Positions 16,149 through 25,379 of a stretch of 64,000 nt of DNA are shown in pieces. Position 1 is the first letter of the stretch, and each line of letters starts with the position of its first letter. The DNA lies in the NCBI RefSeq assembly GCF_000331735.1, contig NC_020126.1:2356001-2420000 (forward strand), read 5' to 3'. The notes beneath the pieces are model-generated. The model was given only the letters and a program-made list of their open reading frames with translations. It ran no database searches and had not been told where the DNA came from. Origin of the DNA: Myxococcus stipitatus DSM 14675. GTDB lineage: Bacteria; Myxococcota; Myxococcia; Myxococcales; Myxococcaceae. The position numbers were made by a program, and so were the translations under genes.

Positions 16149-16577
16149 ATGTTCAAGATCGCCGCCATCCTCGCCGTCACCGCCTCAGCCGTACCGCGAT
16201 GCGCGACCGAGTACCCGCCGATGCCGCCGCAGGTCGGGCCAACTCAGGTGTATGTCGGCGTCCAGAACCTGACGGACGCGGCGCGCCGCTGCGCGGTGAC
16301 CTACGTCCTCGACGGGGATGCGGGTGGCCTGGTGTTTGACCCCGGCGCCATCACCGCTCCGCGCGCCGAGCGGTGGGTCGCTATCGACGCGCCGGACGCA
16401 GGCCAGGTCCGCATCAACTACGCATGCTGGCATCCGGACAGCGCGGAGCTCGAGCGCGCGGGGGAGACGTCCACCGTCCGGCTCAACGGACGTTCCCTTT
16501 CGTGCCTTATGCGGTACGCGTATCCGCCGGACGGCGAGCCAGTGGCATCTCTCTCGTGTTGGCCCGGTGAGCCGTAG
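16149..16577 (+). CDS. Secreted small protein on the opposite strand; candidate moron
   Basis: 142 residues. The N-terminus MFKIAAILAVTASAVPRCAT looks like a signal peptide, with a cysteine near the cleavage point that could be lipidated although the lipobox is poor. Six cysteines follow, suggesting disulfides in the periplasm. AGGGGG lies 8 bases before the ATG. It faces against the late genes on both sides, and its stop abuts the stop of the tail-fibre gene. Such isolated reversed genes are typical lysogenic-conversion cargo; the role (for example superinfection exclusion) is a guess. Confidence 0.65.
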   Translation: MFKIAAILAVTASAVPRCATEYPPMPPQVGPTQVYVGVQNLTDAARRCAVTYVLDGDAGGLVFDPGAITAPRAERWVAIDAPDAGQVRINYACWHPDSAELERAGETSTVRLNGRSLSCLMRYAYPPDGEPVASLSCWPGEP

Positions 16578-17714
16578 TCACTGGCGGCCGAACACCTGCA
16601 ACATAAAGCTCCCGCTTGTCGTGGCCGGGTCCTTGTGCGTCGTGTTGTTGCCGTTTGAATACACGACGTTGAGGTGCGTCGTTGCCGTGTGCCCTGCGCG
16701 ATACGTGAGGTCGAGAGATGCGACGTCGCACGACGTGACCGCTGCGGAGAATGTCGTGTTGGAAAAGGATGACGCGAAAGTCACCCGGACAACATTGCCA
16801 ACGAAGGGCACAGACACGGCGATGATCGACACGCTCGAGAGGTTGTACGCGTCGTCAATAAACACTCCTCCACTTCCGTCCGTCCGAATGCGTGCCCAAA
16901 CTTTTGCGACGCTCAACGGCGTGATCGTGTTCGTGATCGCCGTAGATTGTGCCGGGTTCGCCACACCGGTGAACGCGAGATTCCCGCCGACCTGAACCTT
17001 GCCGCCTGCGCCAGGCAGCACCCGAATGTCGCCGCTGGCGATCTCGTTCTTGATGTCAAATGAAGTTGCCCCCGCCGTGGCGTAGCCGAGTGTCGCGGAG
17101 ATCGCCGCAGGGGTGGAGCTTCGCGCGTAGAACCCGATGAACGCGTGGTTCGAGCTCCCGGGTTTCAGCACGAGAGCCTGCCCGAAAGTCCCGACGTTGT
17201 TGAGCGACGCTTCCAGTCCTGTGACGAGTGTCTCCCCGATGTCGGTGAATCTCGCCACCGCCAGCGGGCCGTCAATCCGCACCCGACTGCCTACCCCGGG
17301 GCCCGGCGCGATTCGCACGTCGCCATTCGCGAGTTCGTTCACAATCTCAAGCGAGGTTGACGCGGCACCACCGAAACCGAAGAACGCGGACCGTGTCCCC
17401 TGTGCCGCCGAGCGCGCGTAGAACGAGACATAGACGTGGTCCATCGACGCCCCGGCCTTGAGCACGTGGACAGCGCCGCCGCCCGTCCACGTGTTCGCCG
17501 TGGTGAGTCGCCCGAACCGCGCGTCCATCGCGCCAAGAACTTGGCCGTCATTGGCTTTGTTCAGCGCCGCGCCGTTCGCGGTCGCAACGTTGACAAGCTC
17601 TCGCTGAATCGTGTTGAGCCAGTCGTCGGTGACTTGCGTCGCCACCTGCCCCGCGCCCGGGTTTCCCTCGGTGAACTCCCCTGCGACGTTGCCGTCCCCA
17701 TCGATCTTGTGCAT
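16578..17714 (-). CDS. Tail fibre protein
   Basis: 378 residues. The N-terminus contains QVTDDWLNTIQRELVNV, the attachment segment of Mu-like fibres. Then two related modules of about 85 residues follow (SFYARSAAQGTRSAFFGFGG and GFYARSSTPAAISATLGYAT, each followed by ANGDVRI or ASGDIRV), and a beta-rich Ser/Thr/Asn-rich tip that should set receptor choice. Last gene of the tail block. Confidence 0.8.
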   Translation of the reverse strand: MHKIDGDGNVAGEFTEGNPGAGQVATQVTDDWLNTIQRELVNVATANGAALNKANDGQVLGAMDARFGRLTTANTWTGGGAVHVLKAGASMDHVYVSFYARSAAQGTRSAFFGFGGAASTSLEIVNELANGDVRIAPGPGVGSRVRIDGPLAVARFTDIGETLVTGLEASLNNVGTFGQALVLKPGSSNHAFIGFYARSSTPAAISATLGYATAGATSFDIKNEIASGDIRVLPGAGGKVQVGGNLAFTGVANPAQSTAITNTITPLSVAKVWARIRTDGSGGVFIDDAYNLSSVSIIAVSVPFVGNVVRVTFASSFSNTTFSAAVTSCDVASLDLTYRAGHTATTHLNVVYSNGNNTTHKDPATTSGSFMLQVFGRQ

Positions 17715-17722
17715 GACTTACC

Positions 17723-18271
17723 TCACAGGTAGCGAAAGAACACGACGGTGTGCGCCGCGGCGGCCCGTCGAATGATTGCCTCGAGCTCGGCATGCGAAAG
17801 TGCGTCACCCGTTGGCGGCTGCACGTCTACGCGCCACACATGAGCCCACTGGACGCCGAACACGCGAGCCCCGGCGCGGAAGCCTGCACGCAGAATCGTC
17901 GCTCCGTATGAGTCATCAATCGTCACTGTGTAGCCGCATGCAGCGGCGAGGGCGACGTAGTACGGCTTCGACTGCCCACCGACCCGTACGAGCTTCTGGG
18001 TAATGGCGAGTCGTCGTTCCGCGACGGTCGACGGAATCACGGGAACGTCCGCGTCCGGAAGCCCGAGGACTCGTTCCCAGTCCTCGAGCGTTTCCGTAGC
18101 CGTCCGCGGATCGGCCTCATTCAGCACCGCGCCGGCCCGACCATCCACGCGCGTCAGCTCTTGCGCCAACGCGAGGCACAACGCGGACAGCTTCCCGTCC
18201 GTGAGCAGATCCCAGACGGACCCAGGGGGGAGAAGCTTCTTGATAACGCGAGCGTAAGAAGGCGCGTCCAT
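17723..18271 (-). CDS. Tail protein, Mu gp48/YmfQ family (DUF2313)
   Basis: 182 residues from ATG 18271. LLPPGSVWDLLTDGKLSALC at the start and the TATETLEDWERVLGLPD and CGYTVTIDDSYG segments match the YmfQ/gp48 family that links baseplate and fibre in Mu-like phages. It starts just after the gp47 stop, as in Mu. Confidence 0.85.
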   Translation of the reverse strand: MDAPSYARVIKKLLPPGSVWDLLTDGKLSALCLALAQELTRVDGRAGAVLNEADPRTATETLEDWERVLGLPDADVPVIPSTVAERRLAITQKLVRVGGQSKPYYVALAAACGYTVTIDDSYGATILRAGFRAGARVFGVQWAHVWRVDVQPPTGDALSHAELEAIIRRAAAAHTVVFFRYL

Positions 18272-18275
18272 TGAC

Positions 18276-19334
18276 TCACCAGGTGACGACGCCAAGCACA
18301 GGCAGTTCGCCCGTCGCGTGCGTCAGGTCCGCGCTCGGCGAGGACATGGTGTACGTCGCGCCAACACTCCGCGCGCCCGTGCCAACGGCGGTCCGAACAT
18401 CGCTGAGAGACACTGTCCCACCGGGCTCTCCGAGGCGTTGGAAGAGATCCCGAATCTCAGCCTCTACAGCTACTCGCCCAGACGATGAATCCGGGAGCAA
18501 TGAAATCGTGAAGGGCCACGCCTTGGCGATGGGGGCCGCAACGGTTACATTAGAAGTCACGGGGCGTCTGTCGTTGATGTATGCCTGCACTTCGGCCACT
18601 TCGCCGACCGACGGAATCAGATTCGCGTCACCATCGCGCACGAATCGCACGGTGACTGTGCCCGCGCCGAGTTCCATCGGATAGACCCAGACACGAGTGA
18701 CGCCCGGCACAGCAAGCGCCCAGACGATGTAGTCGCCCCGCGCTCCACCTTGGGGTGGATTCCGAAGACGCGCCAGCAGGCGAACGCGGAGGCCCTCGAT
18801 GTCCTCTTCGTTGGCCCCTCCCACAAGTCCACCAACATCAACCGGCGCGACCGCATCCACGTCTGCGACAGGACTCTCAAAGACGAGGCCCGCCCCCGCG
18901 TCAGTGTTGCCCGCTTCGCTGGCCAATGCCGCCCGCACCTCGATGGTAGCGGACCCGCTCCCGTCGATGGTCGCCTCTTCGAGAGTCTCGTATTGTACCC
19001 CGTCGGCACGTCGCAGCGCTGTGCCTGCGGGAATAGTGGCTCCTATGCTACCGATAGCAACCACGAAGCCCTGGGCGAACTTCGCCTCCCCGAGCGAGTA
19101 GCCGTACAAGGCCGCCTGCCGCAAGAGGCTCTCTCTGTCGGAGAGGTCGGGAAACAGTTGTTTTGCCAGGTAGGCGATATGCCCGTGCAGCATGTGCGCC
19201 GCGCCCGCGAGGGCGCGCGACAGCGCGCTCACAACGCTGCGGCGCAGAACCGCGCCAGGGAGGGGCAGGCGCGATACGAAGTCTTGGTGAATTCGTTCGA
19301 CGAGCTGAGGCAGGGTAGGGCGGCTGAACGCCAT
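18276..19334 (-). CDS. Baseplate protein J, Mu gp47 family
   Basis: 352 residues. FSRPTLPQLVERIHQDFVSR at the start, GAAHMLHGHIAYLAKQLFPD near residue 45 and PQGGARGDYIVWALAVPGVT near 190 are the classic baseplate-J landmarks. It forms the wedge of the contractile baseplate. Neighbours gp46 and gp48 are in Mu order. Confidence 0.92.
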   Translation of the reverse strand: MAFSRPTLPQLVERIHQDFVSRLPLPGAVLRRSVVSALSRALAGAAHMLHGHIAYLAKQLFPDLSDRESLLRQAALYGYSLGEAKFAQGFVVAIGSIGATIPAGTALRRADGVQYETLEEATIDGSGSATIEVRAALASEAGNTDAGAGLVFESPVADVDAVAPVDVGGLVGGANEEDIEGLRVRLLARLRNPPQGGARGDYIVWALAVPGVTRVWVYPMELGAGTVTVRFVRDGDANLIPSVGEVAEVQAYINDRRPVTSNVTVAAPIAKAWPFTISLLPDSSSGRVAVEAEIRDLFQRLGEPGGTVSLSDVRTAVGTGARSVGATYTMSSPSADLTHATGELPVLGVVTW

Positions 19335-19335
19335 G

Positions 19336-19782
19336 TCACGCTCTCCTTGCGGCCTGCGATTCCCAATTGTAGGCGTACCGATACGACGCCGACGTCCCGT
19401 CAGGGCGTTGAATCACCACTGACAGCAAAAGCTCGCTTTGGCTAGCCGCCGGGACAGACTCCGCCACGACATCAATCCGCGCCGCCACCTGGTCCTCAAC
19501 CATCCATGCGAGCGCCTCGCGCGTGTACTCTTCTGCCTGACGCAGTACGCGTGGCTGGTCCTTCTCCCGCGACAAGAGCCAGAGCCGCGAGCCATGGAGA
19601 TCACCGGCGACGGATGCCACAGAGTCTCCCCACCACCCGCGGGTATCGTCCGCTCTCCGGTCGGTGAACAACGAAAGCATTACCGCGGTTTCGAATCCCA
19701 AGTCGGAAGCGAGGTCGCCGCTCGCTACTGTGACGTCGGCGGAGCCGCGCTTCGGATCGTAGAAAAGCGCGATGTCGCTCAT
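19336..19782 (-). CDS. Baseplate protein, Mu gp46 family
   Basis: 148 residues. LASDLGFETAVMLSLFTDRR and TRGWWGDS are the GP46 signature. It is a wedge component, equivalent to T4 gp25 type proteins. It overlaps the gp45-like gene by 4 bp. Confidence 0.88.
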   Translation of the reverse strand: MSDIALFYDPKRGSADVTVASGDLASDLGFETAVMLSLFTDRRADDTRGWWGDSVASVAGDLHGSRLWLLSREKDQPRVLRQAEEYTREALAWMVEDQVAARIDVVAESVPAASQSELLLSVVIQRPDGTSASYRYAYNWESQAARRA

Positions 19783-20393
19783 GACACTTTCACTTTCGTT
19801 GATAGCGCCGCTTCAGCCGCCGTGTTGAACGCGTTGACGGCGTTCGTGACCGCGGTGCCCGCTGTCGTCATAGCCGCCCCCAGCACCGGCAACGACGCTC
19901 CGCCCGCGCTAGCAGCCGTTAGCGCGGCGGCGACCGCTGTCCCGAGGTCCTTGACCGCCTTATTGAGCGCATCCCCCTTCGCGACAGGGTTGGTCGCGCC
20001 CGTCAGCTCAACCAACGGAGCGTTGATGACGACCTTGGTCGTTGCCGAGATCTCGATGACCCCTCCCCGTTTGATGACGACCTTGTCACCCTGGTCCGTG
20101 TAGACAGCCACCTCGCCCTGTTCCAGACCGGCCAAACGGCATCGCCTGTCATCCACCGCCACGGCGATGCCGTGGTCTCGCCGACCGCCGACGAACACGA
20201 CAGCGGCCTCGGCGCCTGCCGGTGGAACGCTTGTGAAACCGTAATTCTGAAACCGTTCTACCTCGCGCGTCTCGCCGGCTCCGACGTCGACCTGAAGCGT
20301 CTGGAGTCGACCGGTGTCGTTAGCCCGGCGGAGAAAACCGCGGGCCACCACGTTGGCGATCAGGTTTCGGAGGGCCGTCAGTGGGTTGCTCAT
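19779..20393 (-). CDS. Baseplate spike assembly protein, Mu gp45 family
   Basis: 204 residues. VQVDV-like LQTLQVDVGAGETREVERFQ, then NYGFTSVPPAGAEAAVVFVG and DKVVIKRGGVIEISAT form the OB-fold and spike beta-prism typical of gp45/GpV. The C-terminal third is Ala-rich and helical. ATG at 20393 overlaps the hub gene stop (ATGA). Confidence 0.85.
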   Translation of the reverse strand: MSNPLTALRNLIANVVARGFLRRANDTGRLQTLQVDVGAGETREVERFQNYGFTSVPPAGAEAAVVFVGGRRDHGIAVAVDDRRCRLAGLEQGEVAVYTDQGDKVVIKRGGVIEISATTKVVINAPLVELTGATNPVAKGDALNKAVKDLGTAVAAALTAASAGGASLPVLGAAMTTAGTAVTNAVNAFNTAAEAALSTKVKVS

Positions 20394-21454
20394 ACACCCT
20401 TCGCGATCTCTTTCCAAAGACCTTCGGGTTCCAGGAGCGGTTCCGGCTTGAATGCGCTTGGCGGTCTCAAGGTGAGCTCCGTCTCCGTACTGCTCTCGCT
20501 CAACCGGTAGGTCGCCTGCGAAATCAACATGGTGCCCTTGACGCCCGCGTGCGGCGCGCGCACGGCGACGAGCGCGTTGACGGGCCACACCTTGCCCGTG
20601 GATTGCGTCCAGCCTTGCACGCGCACGGTGAGCGACGTCGCTCGGGCCGCGCGCACTGTCGCTTCCCACTCGGCGCGAGTCTTCGCCTGAGCGCCGCTGA
20701 GGTTGCCTTCGGGCCGCACCACGAGCACGCGGGCCGCGCGCCTCACGGCGGAGTCATACGCTTCCGCGGTGATCGACGTGGTCGCCTCGCCGAACCACTT
20801 GTCGCTGCCCGCGTGCTGACCCATCAGCACATACCGACGGTAACGCCCGGTCGCGTCGAATTCGCCACTGAACGCGAGGACGTTCTCACCCTCGACGAGC
20901 GCATCGTCAGCGCGCCTTGAGCCGGGGCGCAGCAACGCCAGGCCCCCCAAGCCGTCGGACACGGGGAGAAGACTCGCTGCCCGGCACAGGCGCTCGAGGA
21001 CGGTGAATGCGGAATCGCCAGGGTCGACGGAGATCTTACGCGCGGGCGGGGGCTCGGCGATTCCGGCGCCCAGCTTCACGGTGACGCCGAACGGAGCGGC
21101 CGCCTTCTGAGCCAGTTCGAGCACCGGCACGTCCAGATACTCCCACTTGTCCAACACGGCGCTGCAGTCGACGAGATCGCCAGTCCTGTCCCGACCTGCC
21201 ACCTCAATGGAACGCGAGCCCGCGTCAAACGAGAGTCGGCGCTTGTCGACATAGCCGGTGATGAGTGTCTCGTTACCGATGCGAACCGCGCACCGGTCTT
21301 CCTCGTGAATCGCCCACGGCTCGCGCCCCGACTCCCAACGATCTGAGACACTGAGGTCGAAGCCCCCCGAGATTGCCTCTATTCCGCGAGTGACCTGGCC
21401 TGACTTCCAGCCGCCGAACGCCTTGCCGTTGATGTGCAGAGTAATCTCAGGCAT
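20390..21454 (-). CDS. Baseplate hub protein, Mu gp44 (P) family
   Basis: 354 residues. MPEITLHINGKAFGGWKSGQ at the start, FDLSVSDRW and VAGRDRTGDLVDCSAV are the hallmark of Mu P/T4 gp27-like hubs. The ATG at 21454 is the only one that gives the conserved N-terminus. It overlaps the gp43-like gene by 8 bp. Confidence 0.9.
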   Translation of the reverse strand: MPEITLHINGKAFGGWKSGQVTRGIEAISGGFDLSVSDRWESGREPWAIHEEDRCAVRIGNETLITGYVDKRRLSFDAGSRSIEVAGRDRTGDLVDCSAVLDKWEYLDVPVLELAQKAAAPFGVTVKLGAGIAEPPPARKISVDPGDSAFTVLERLCRAASLLPVSDGLGGLALLRPGSRRADDALVEGENVLAFSGEFDATGRYRRYVLMGQHAGSDKWFGEATTSITAEAYDSAVRRAARVLVVRPEGNLSGAQAKTRAEWEATVRAARATSLTVRVQGWTQSTGKVWPVNALVAVRAPHAGVKGTMLISQATYRLSESSTETELTLRPPSAFKPEPLLEPEGLWKEIAKGV

Positions 21455-22619
21455 CGGAGAGCACCTCAAGCTGCCGTCCGGCCAGCACGAAACACGGATT
21501 GCGCACGCTATTGCGCTCGACCAGGTCCGCTTCCAAGGTGAGGCTTCCGTAGATCTGGTACACCAACACGAGCGAAGGCGTCGTCTCCACGGGCGACATC
21601 GGCAGAAGGCGCGGCAAGTCCGCGTCGGGGGGCGGCAGTGCACGGACAACGTCCGCGCGAAGCTGGTACAGCGCCGGGAAGGCGTCGTCCGTTACGGCCT
21701 CGGCCTGCTCGTCGACCATGGTCGTCACATGGTCGCGTGCGGTGACAGCGTCCGTGTAGCTCGCGAAGTTCTCCTCGAGCGCAAGTTCCGCGACGCGGAC
21801 CGCGACGGAGCGCTGGACGAACGCCTTCAGCGTGTCGAAGTTCACCTGCTCCTGACGCCTGCTCGGCGTGGTCGAAGGCGGGCGCACACCCGGCGCGAAG
21901 CTGTAGACGGACGCCACCGCACGAGACATGCCAGCGCCAACGAACCCACCGAGCAACGCAGCGACGGTGTCGACAATCTCTCCCGGCGCACGAGCCAGGC
22001 CCGCCAAGTCATCCCGGTTGCGTACGAGGCGCAACCGCTGAATCGCGGCGGACTGTGTGTCGAGCTGCACCCGAGAGAGTGCCGATTCAACCGCCGTCGT
22101 GGCGCTCCCAAGCATGTTGCTCAACGATGGTGTGTAAGGCGTCGATCCGGGCTGGTACGCGGACAGAAACGCGGCGGTGACAGCCTCCCTTGCGGCGACT
22201 GCCGATGCTCGAACCTGTTCGGGCGCATCGACTCGCGCAACGGGCTGCACCGGCTTCGACTCACTCTCGACGAACTCAATCGAGAACCGCGCCATGCCGC
22301 CGTCTGAGGTGCGTTCGCTGATCTTGAACGAATCCACCGAGACAGTGAGCTCGCCGTAGTATGGATGAACGAGCCTCCCAGGCCCCGCCTTCTCGAGCTC
22401 CGCGCGCAACGCGTCACGCGCCGCCATGTATTCGGCACCGATGACGAACCCGTCGACACCGAACGCTCGAGCCGACCCCCCCAGGTCCTCGCGATATGCG
22501 CGGTCTTTGAACGGGTACTCGTGCGTCACCCCTCGGCGCCCACCGGAATGCTCCGACGACTCGACATGAAACGCAGCGCCACGGAATGACGCCGGACCCA
22601 TCCGGTCACGCCAACTCAT
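21447..22619 (-). CDS. DNA circularisation / tail protein, Mu gp43 (N) family
   Basis: 390 residues. MSWRDRMGPASFRGAAFHVE and GRRGVTHEYPFKDRAYREDL form the DNA_circ_N domain; GELTVSVDSFKISERTSDGG closes it. In Mu, N binds circularised DNA and is also needed for tail assembly. Overlaps the tape-measure stop by 4 bp. Confidence 0.9.
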   Translation of the reverse strand: MSWRDRMGPASFRGAAFHVESSEHSGGRRGVTHEYPFKDRAYREDLGGSARAFGVDGFVIGAEYMAARDALRAELEKAGPGRLVHPYYGELTVSVDSFKISERTSDGGMARFSIEFVESESKPVQPVARVDAPEQVRASAVAAREAVTAAFLSAYQPGSTPYTPSLSNMLGSATTAVESALSRVQLDTQSAAIQRLRLVRNRDDLAGLARAPGEIVDTVAALLGGFVGAGMSRAVASVYSFAPGVRPPSTTPSRRQEQVNFDTLKAFVQRSVAVRVAELALEENFASYTDAVTARDHVTTMVDEQAEAVTDDAFPALYQLRADVVRALPPPDADLPRLLPMSPVETTPSLVLVYQIYGSLTLEADLVERNSVRNPCFVLAGRQLEVLSDA

Positions 22620-24571
22620 AGCGGCCCCATGGAGTACCCGAGATTGAGCGCGAGCGGGGCCGTGTTACCGCGGGCCGGCTGAACGCGGGTTCCGGCCGGG
22701 AGGTTATTGAAGTCAACCTGGACGAACGCCTCACTCCCAGTCTGCGTCGCGAGCGGTGCCGGACCAGGTGGGAGCAGTGGCGCCCCACGCGGCGCGAGCA
22801 GGTTCGGCCCGCTCGCCGAGTCCTCAAACAGCCGCATTGGATTCAGCGCCTTGAGGACCTCAAGGACAGGAGCAATCTTCGACATGGCGCTGTCGAACGC
22901 GGCGACGATGGTGTCCCAGAGGCCGACGAAGAACGCCTCCAGTGGCTCCCAATACCCCATAAGTTGCGCAACGATTGGTGCCACATTCGTCGCGAGCCAC
23001 GATTTGAACTGGATCCATGCCACGGCGGCGACGAGCTTGATTCCGACCCAAAGCTCGCTGAACCACTCGGATATCGGACCCCAGTTTCGGTAGATGAGAT
23101 ACACCGCGCCCGCGAGCAGGGCGATTCCCGCAACAATCCAAGTGATGGGATTCGCGAGAAGTGCCACGGTGAATCCCCAGACAGCCGTCGCCGCTGATGT
23201 CAACCCAGCGATGAGCGACGTGAAGGAGAACGCGCGAATGGCGGCGACCGCTGTCGTGCATGCTCCGACAAGCGTTGTCGTGAGCTTGCTCGAGAACGCC
23301 ACTGTCGCAGCACCTGCAGTCTTCAACGGGCCGACAACCGCGGTGAGAGCCGCCGCCTTCAGTCCTCCAAGCGCAACAGTCCCCGCCTTGGACGCGGCGA
23401 CGACGGCCCAGAGTCGCGCCACGAGGCCGCCAAGTGACACGGCGAGCTGACCTACGGAAACTCCCAACTGTACCGATGCGCCGATCAGTGGAGCACCCAA
23501 CACCACTGCCGCCATCTTCGCCGCGTTCTCGAGTCCGCCGAGTTTGTCGACCGCTCCCGACACTGTCGAGGCGAGGGACCGCAATGATTCCGAGAGCCGA
23601 TCAAGCCCACCGCCGTCGACCCACGCCTGGATTGCTGTGCCGGTGCGCTCGGCCCACTGGCGCAAGCCCTCTCGGTTCTTAACGGCGAACGCCGTTACAG
23701 CGGCCGACAGCTTCGTCACCGCAGGAAACAACGCGCCCGCGAGCGCGTTTCGCGCACCGAGCAGCGCGAGCTCGAGCATGTCGAAGCTGTCGCCCAATGC
23801 GCCCGCGCCGGCGGCGAACGCTGACTGGTCTCCCACGAGGCGGCGGTACTCCTCACGTAGAGCGTTGACGGCGTCCGGCCCGTCCTTGAGGGCCAGGGCC
23901 ATCCCAGCACCGGCCTCGCCGAAGGCGGCCGCGGCGAGCTCCGCGCGCCGCCCGGAATCGGGCAACTTCGCCATGGCTTTGGCGACGAGGTTGAACGCCT
24001 CCTCGTTTGAGGACACGCCCTTGAGTTGCTGGGCGTACAGCGGCGCGACCTTGGAGAGCAGTGCGTAGAGCGGCCCCGCCTTGCGGCGCGCCTCCGACAA
24101 CGACTTGTTGAACTTCCCCATGCCCGCGGCGAACTGCTCGTTCTCTACGCCGCCTCGCTTCGCCGCGTACTCGAGCTCGGCGAACGCGTTGACCGCGAAT
24201 CCCGTCTTCGTGCTGAGGTCTTCGAGCCGCGAGCCAGCGGCTTCGGCGCCGCGGACGAATCCGTAGAACGCCAAGCCGCTCGCGAGCCCAATCGCCGTGA
24301 GCTGCCCCACCAGGGTGCCCAGCGCGCCGCTGAAATTGCCCGCGGCTTCGCCCATGCCGCGGATGTTCTCGGCCACCTTGGGCAGACCAACCGCCTTGCC
24401 CATCGTCGAGAAGCGCTTGCCGATGACGCTGATGCGACTCCCAAGGCGCTCCATGCCCACGTTCAATGGACGGGTCGCCTTGGTCATCTTGTCAGCCATT
24501 GCCGTGAATGGCGCCGTCGCCTTGTCGACAGCACGGACGACGAGCGCGAGTGGGTATTTCATCTCTCCCAT
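22616..24571 (-). CDS. Tail tape-measure protein
   Basis: 651 residues, the longest tail gene. Helical start MKYPLALVVRAVDKATAPF, the tape-measure domain around residues 70-260, and hydrophobic segments between about 330 and 480 (for example TAVWGFTVALLANPITWIVA). At roughly 650 residues and 1.5 angstrom per residue, a tail of about 100 nm is expected. Directly downstream of the frameshifted chaperone. Confidence 0.9.
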   Translation of the reverse strand: MGEMKYPLALVVRAVDKATAPFTAMADKMTKATRPLNVGMERLGSRISVIGKRFSTMGKAVGLPKVAENIRGMGEAAGNFSGALGTLVGQLTAIGLASGLAFYGFVRGAEAAGSRLEDLSTKTGFAVNAFAELEYAAKRGGVENEQFAAGMGKFNKSLSEARRKAGPLYALLSKVAPLYAQQLKGVSSNEEAFNLVAKAMAKLPDSGRRAELAAAAFGEAGAGMALALKDGPDAVNALREEYRRLVGDQSAFAAGAGALGDSFDMLELALLGARNALAGALFPAVTKLSAAVTAFAVKNREGLRQWAERTGTAIQAWVDGGGLDRLSESLRSLASTVSGAVDKLGGLENAAKMAAVVLGAPLIGASVQLGVSVGQLAVSLGGLVARLWAVVAASKAGTVALGGLKAAALTAVVGPLKTAGAATVAFSSKLTTTLVGACTTAVAAIRAFSFTSLIAGLTSAATAVWGFTVALLANPITWIVAGIALLAGAVYLIYRNWGPISEWFSELWVGIKLVAAVAWIQFKSWLATNVAPIVAQLMGYWEPLEAFFVGLWDTIVAAFDSAMSKIAPVLEVLKALNPMRLFEDSASGPNLLAPRGAPLLPPGPAPLATQTGSEAFVQVDFNNLPAGTRVQPARGNTAPLALNLGYSMGPL

Positions 24572-24575
24572 GGCA

Positions 24576-24991
24576 TCACCCGCTCTTGCGCGGACTGTTT
24601 ACCCACGCGGCTTGTTTCACCCAGAACGCCAGCTCGTCGACGTCCATCCCCCAGATGGACTCCGGGGGAAAATGGAACGTAGCCGCGATTACGGCGACGG
24701 CGTGTTCCCAGTCTTCTGGGGCGGCTCGAAAAAACTCATCACCTCGGTAGCCAGCTTCATCGCGTCCGAGGGGTGCATGGCGTCAACGAGCGCCTCGGCC
24801 ATGGTGAGGCCCGCCATCTTCGCGCCGACCACGGCCATGCCGTGCAAGTCGAACTCCACGCCACCATCAGGGCGCGTGGAGATCTTCTGCTGGCGGAAGT
24901 AGCGCGTGACGGGGGTGAGCGTGAGCTTGGAGTAGGTCTCCTTTCCAAGCGGCACGGGGTAGTCCAGCGTAACGTCGACGGTGGTTGACAT
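24576..24991 (-). CDS. Tail assembly chaperone, -1 frameshift product (G-T type)
   Basis: The zero-frame gene (24689-24991, 100 residues, Mu gp41-like: LTPVTRYFRQQK, GLTMAEALVDAMHPSDAM) carries the slippery heptamer T TTT TTC at 24734-24728, in the correct phase. A -1 slip continues into an open frame starting RAAPEDWEHAVAVIAATFHF and containing ESIWGMDVDELAFWVKQAAW, the usual second-domain sequence, ending at the TGA at 24578-24576: 138 residues in all. Sits immediately before the tape measure, as this pair does in nearly all long-tailed phages. The short form keeps its own stop (TAA). Confidence 0.88.
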
Positions 24992-25350
24992 CAGATCTCC
25001 TCGGCCGTCTCACCCTCGAGACGCAGTTGGATGTTTCCTTCCTCCGTGTTCCCGACTCCGTCCCCAGCGTAGTAGGCGCGGCTGAGCACCACCGTCTTGC
25101 CGTTCGCCAGCGACAGCGTCGCGGTGGCCTCGGTCAGCGACAGCAAGTCCTTGAGCTTCAAGTCCTTGCGGTCCGTGATCTCCCCTTCGATGTAGGGGAT
25201 CTGGGGCGTCTCCTTGAACCCGTGGGGGCGGTCTGCTCCGACGATTCCCTCACGCAAGCCAAGACCAAGGCTGTACGTGAAGTTCCCCTTGCAGTCGTAC
25301 AACACGCCGTTGATGTTGAGACTGATGATGCCACCGCGTCGCGTTGACAT
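24991..25350 (-). CDS. Tail tube protein, Mu gpM family
   Basis: 119 residues. GGIISLNINGVLYDCKGNFT and VGADRPHGFKETPQIPYIEG are the Mu M tube signature. It forms the inner tube inside the sheath. Order sheath, tube, chaperone, tape measure is as in Mu. Confidence 0.92.
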   Translation of the reverse strand: MSTRRGGIISLNINGVLYDCKGNFTYSLGLGLREGIVGADRPHGFKETPQIPYIEGEITDRKDLKLKDLLSLTEATATLSLANGKTVVLSRAYYAGDGVGNTEEGNIQLRLEGETAEEI

Positions 25351-25379
25351 GTCTTGCTCCTCTCACGCGCTCGCGTGGG

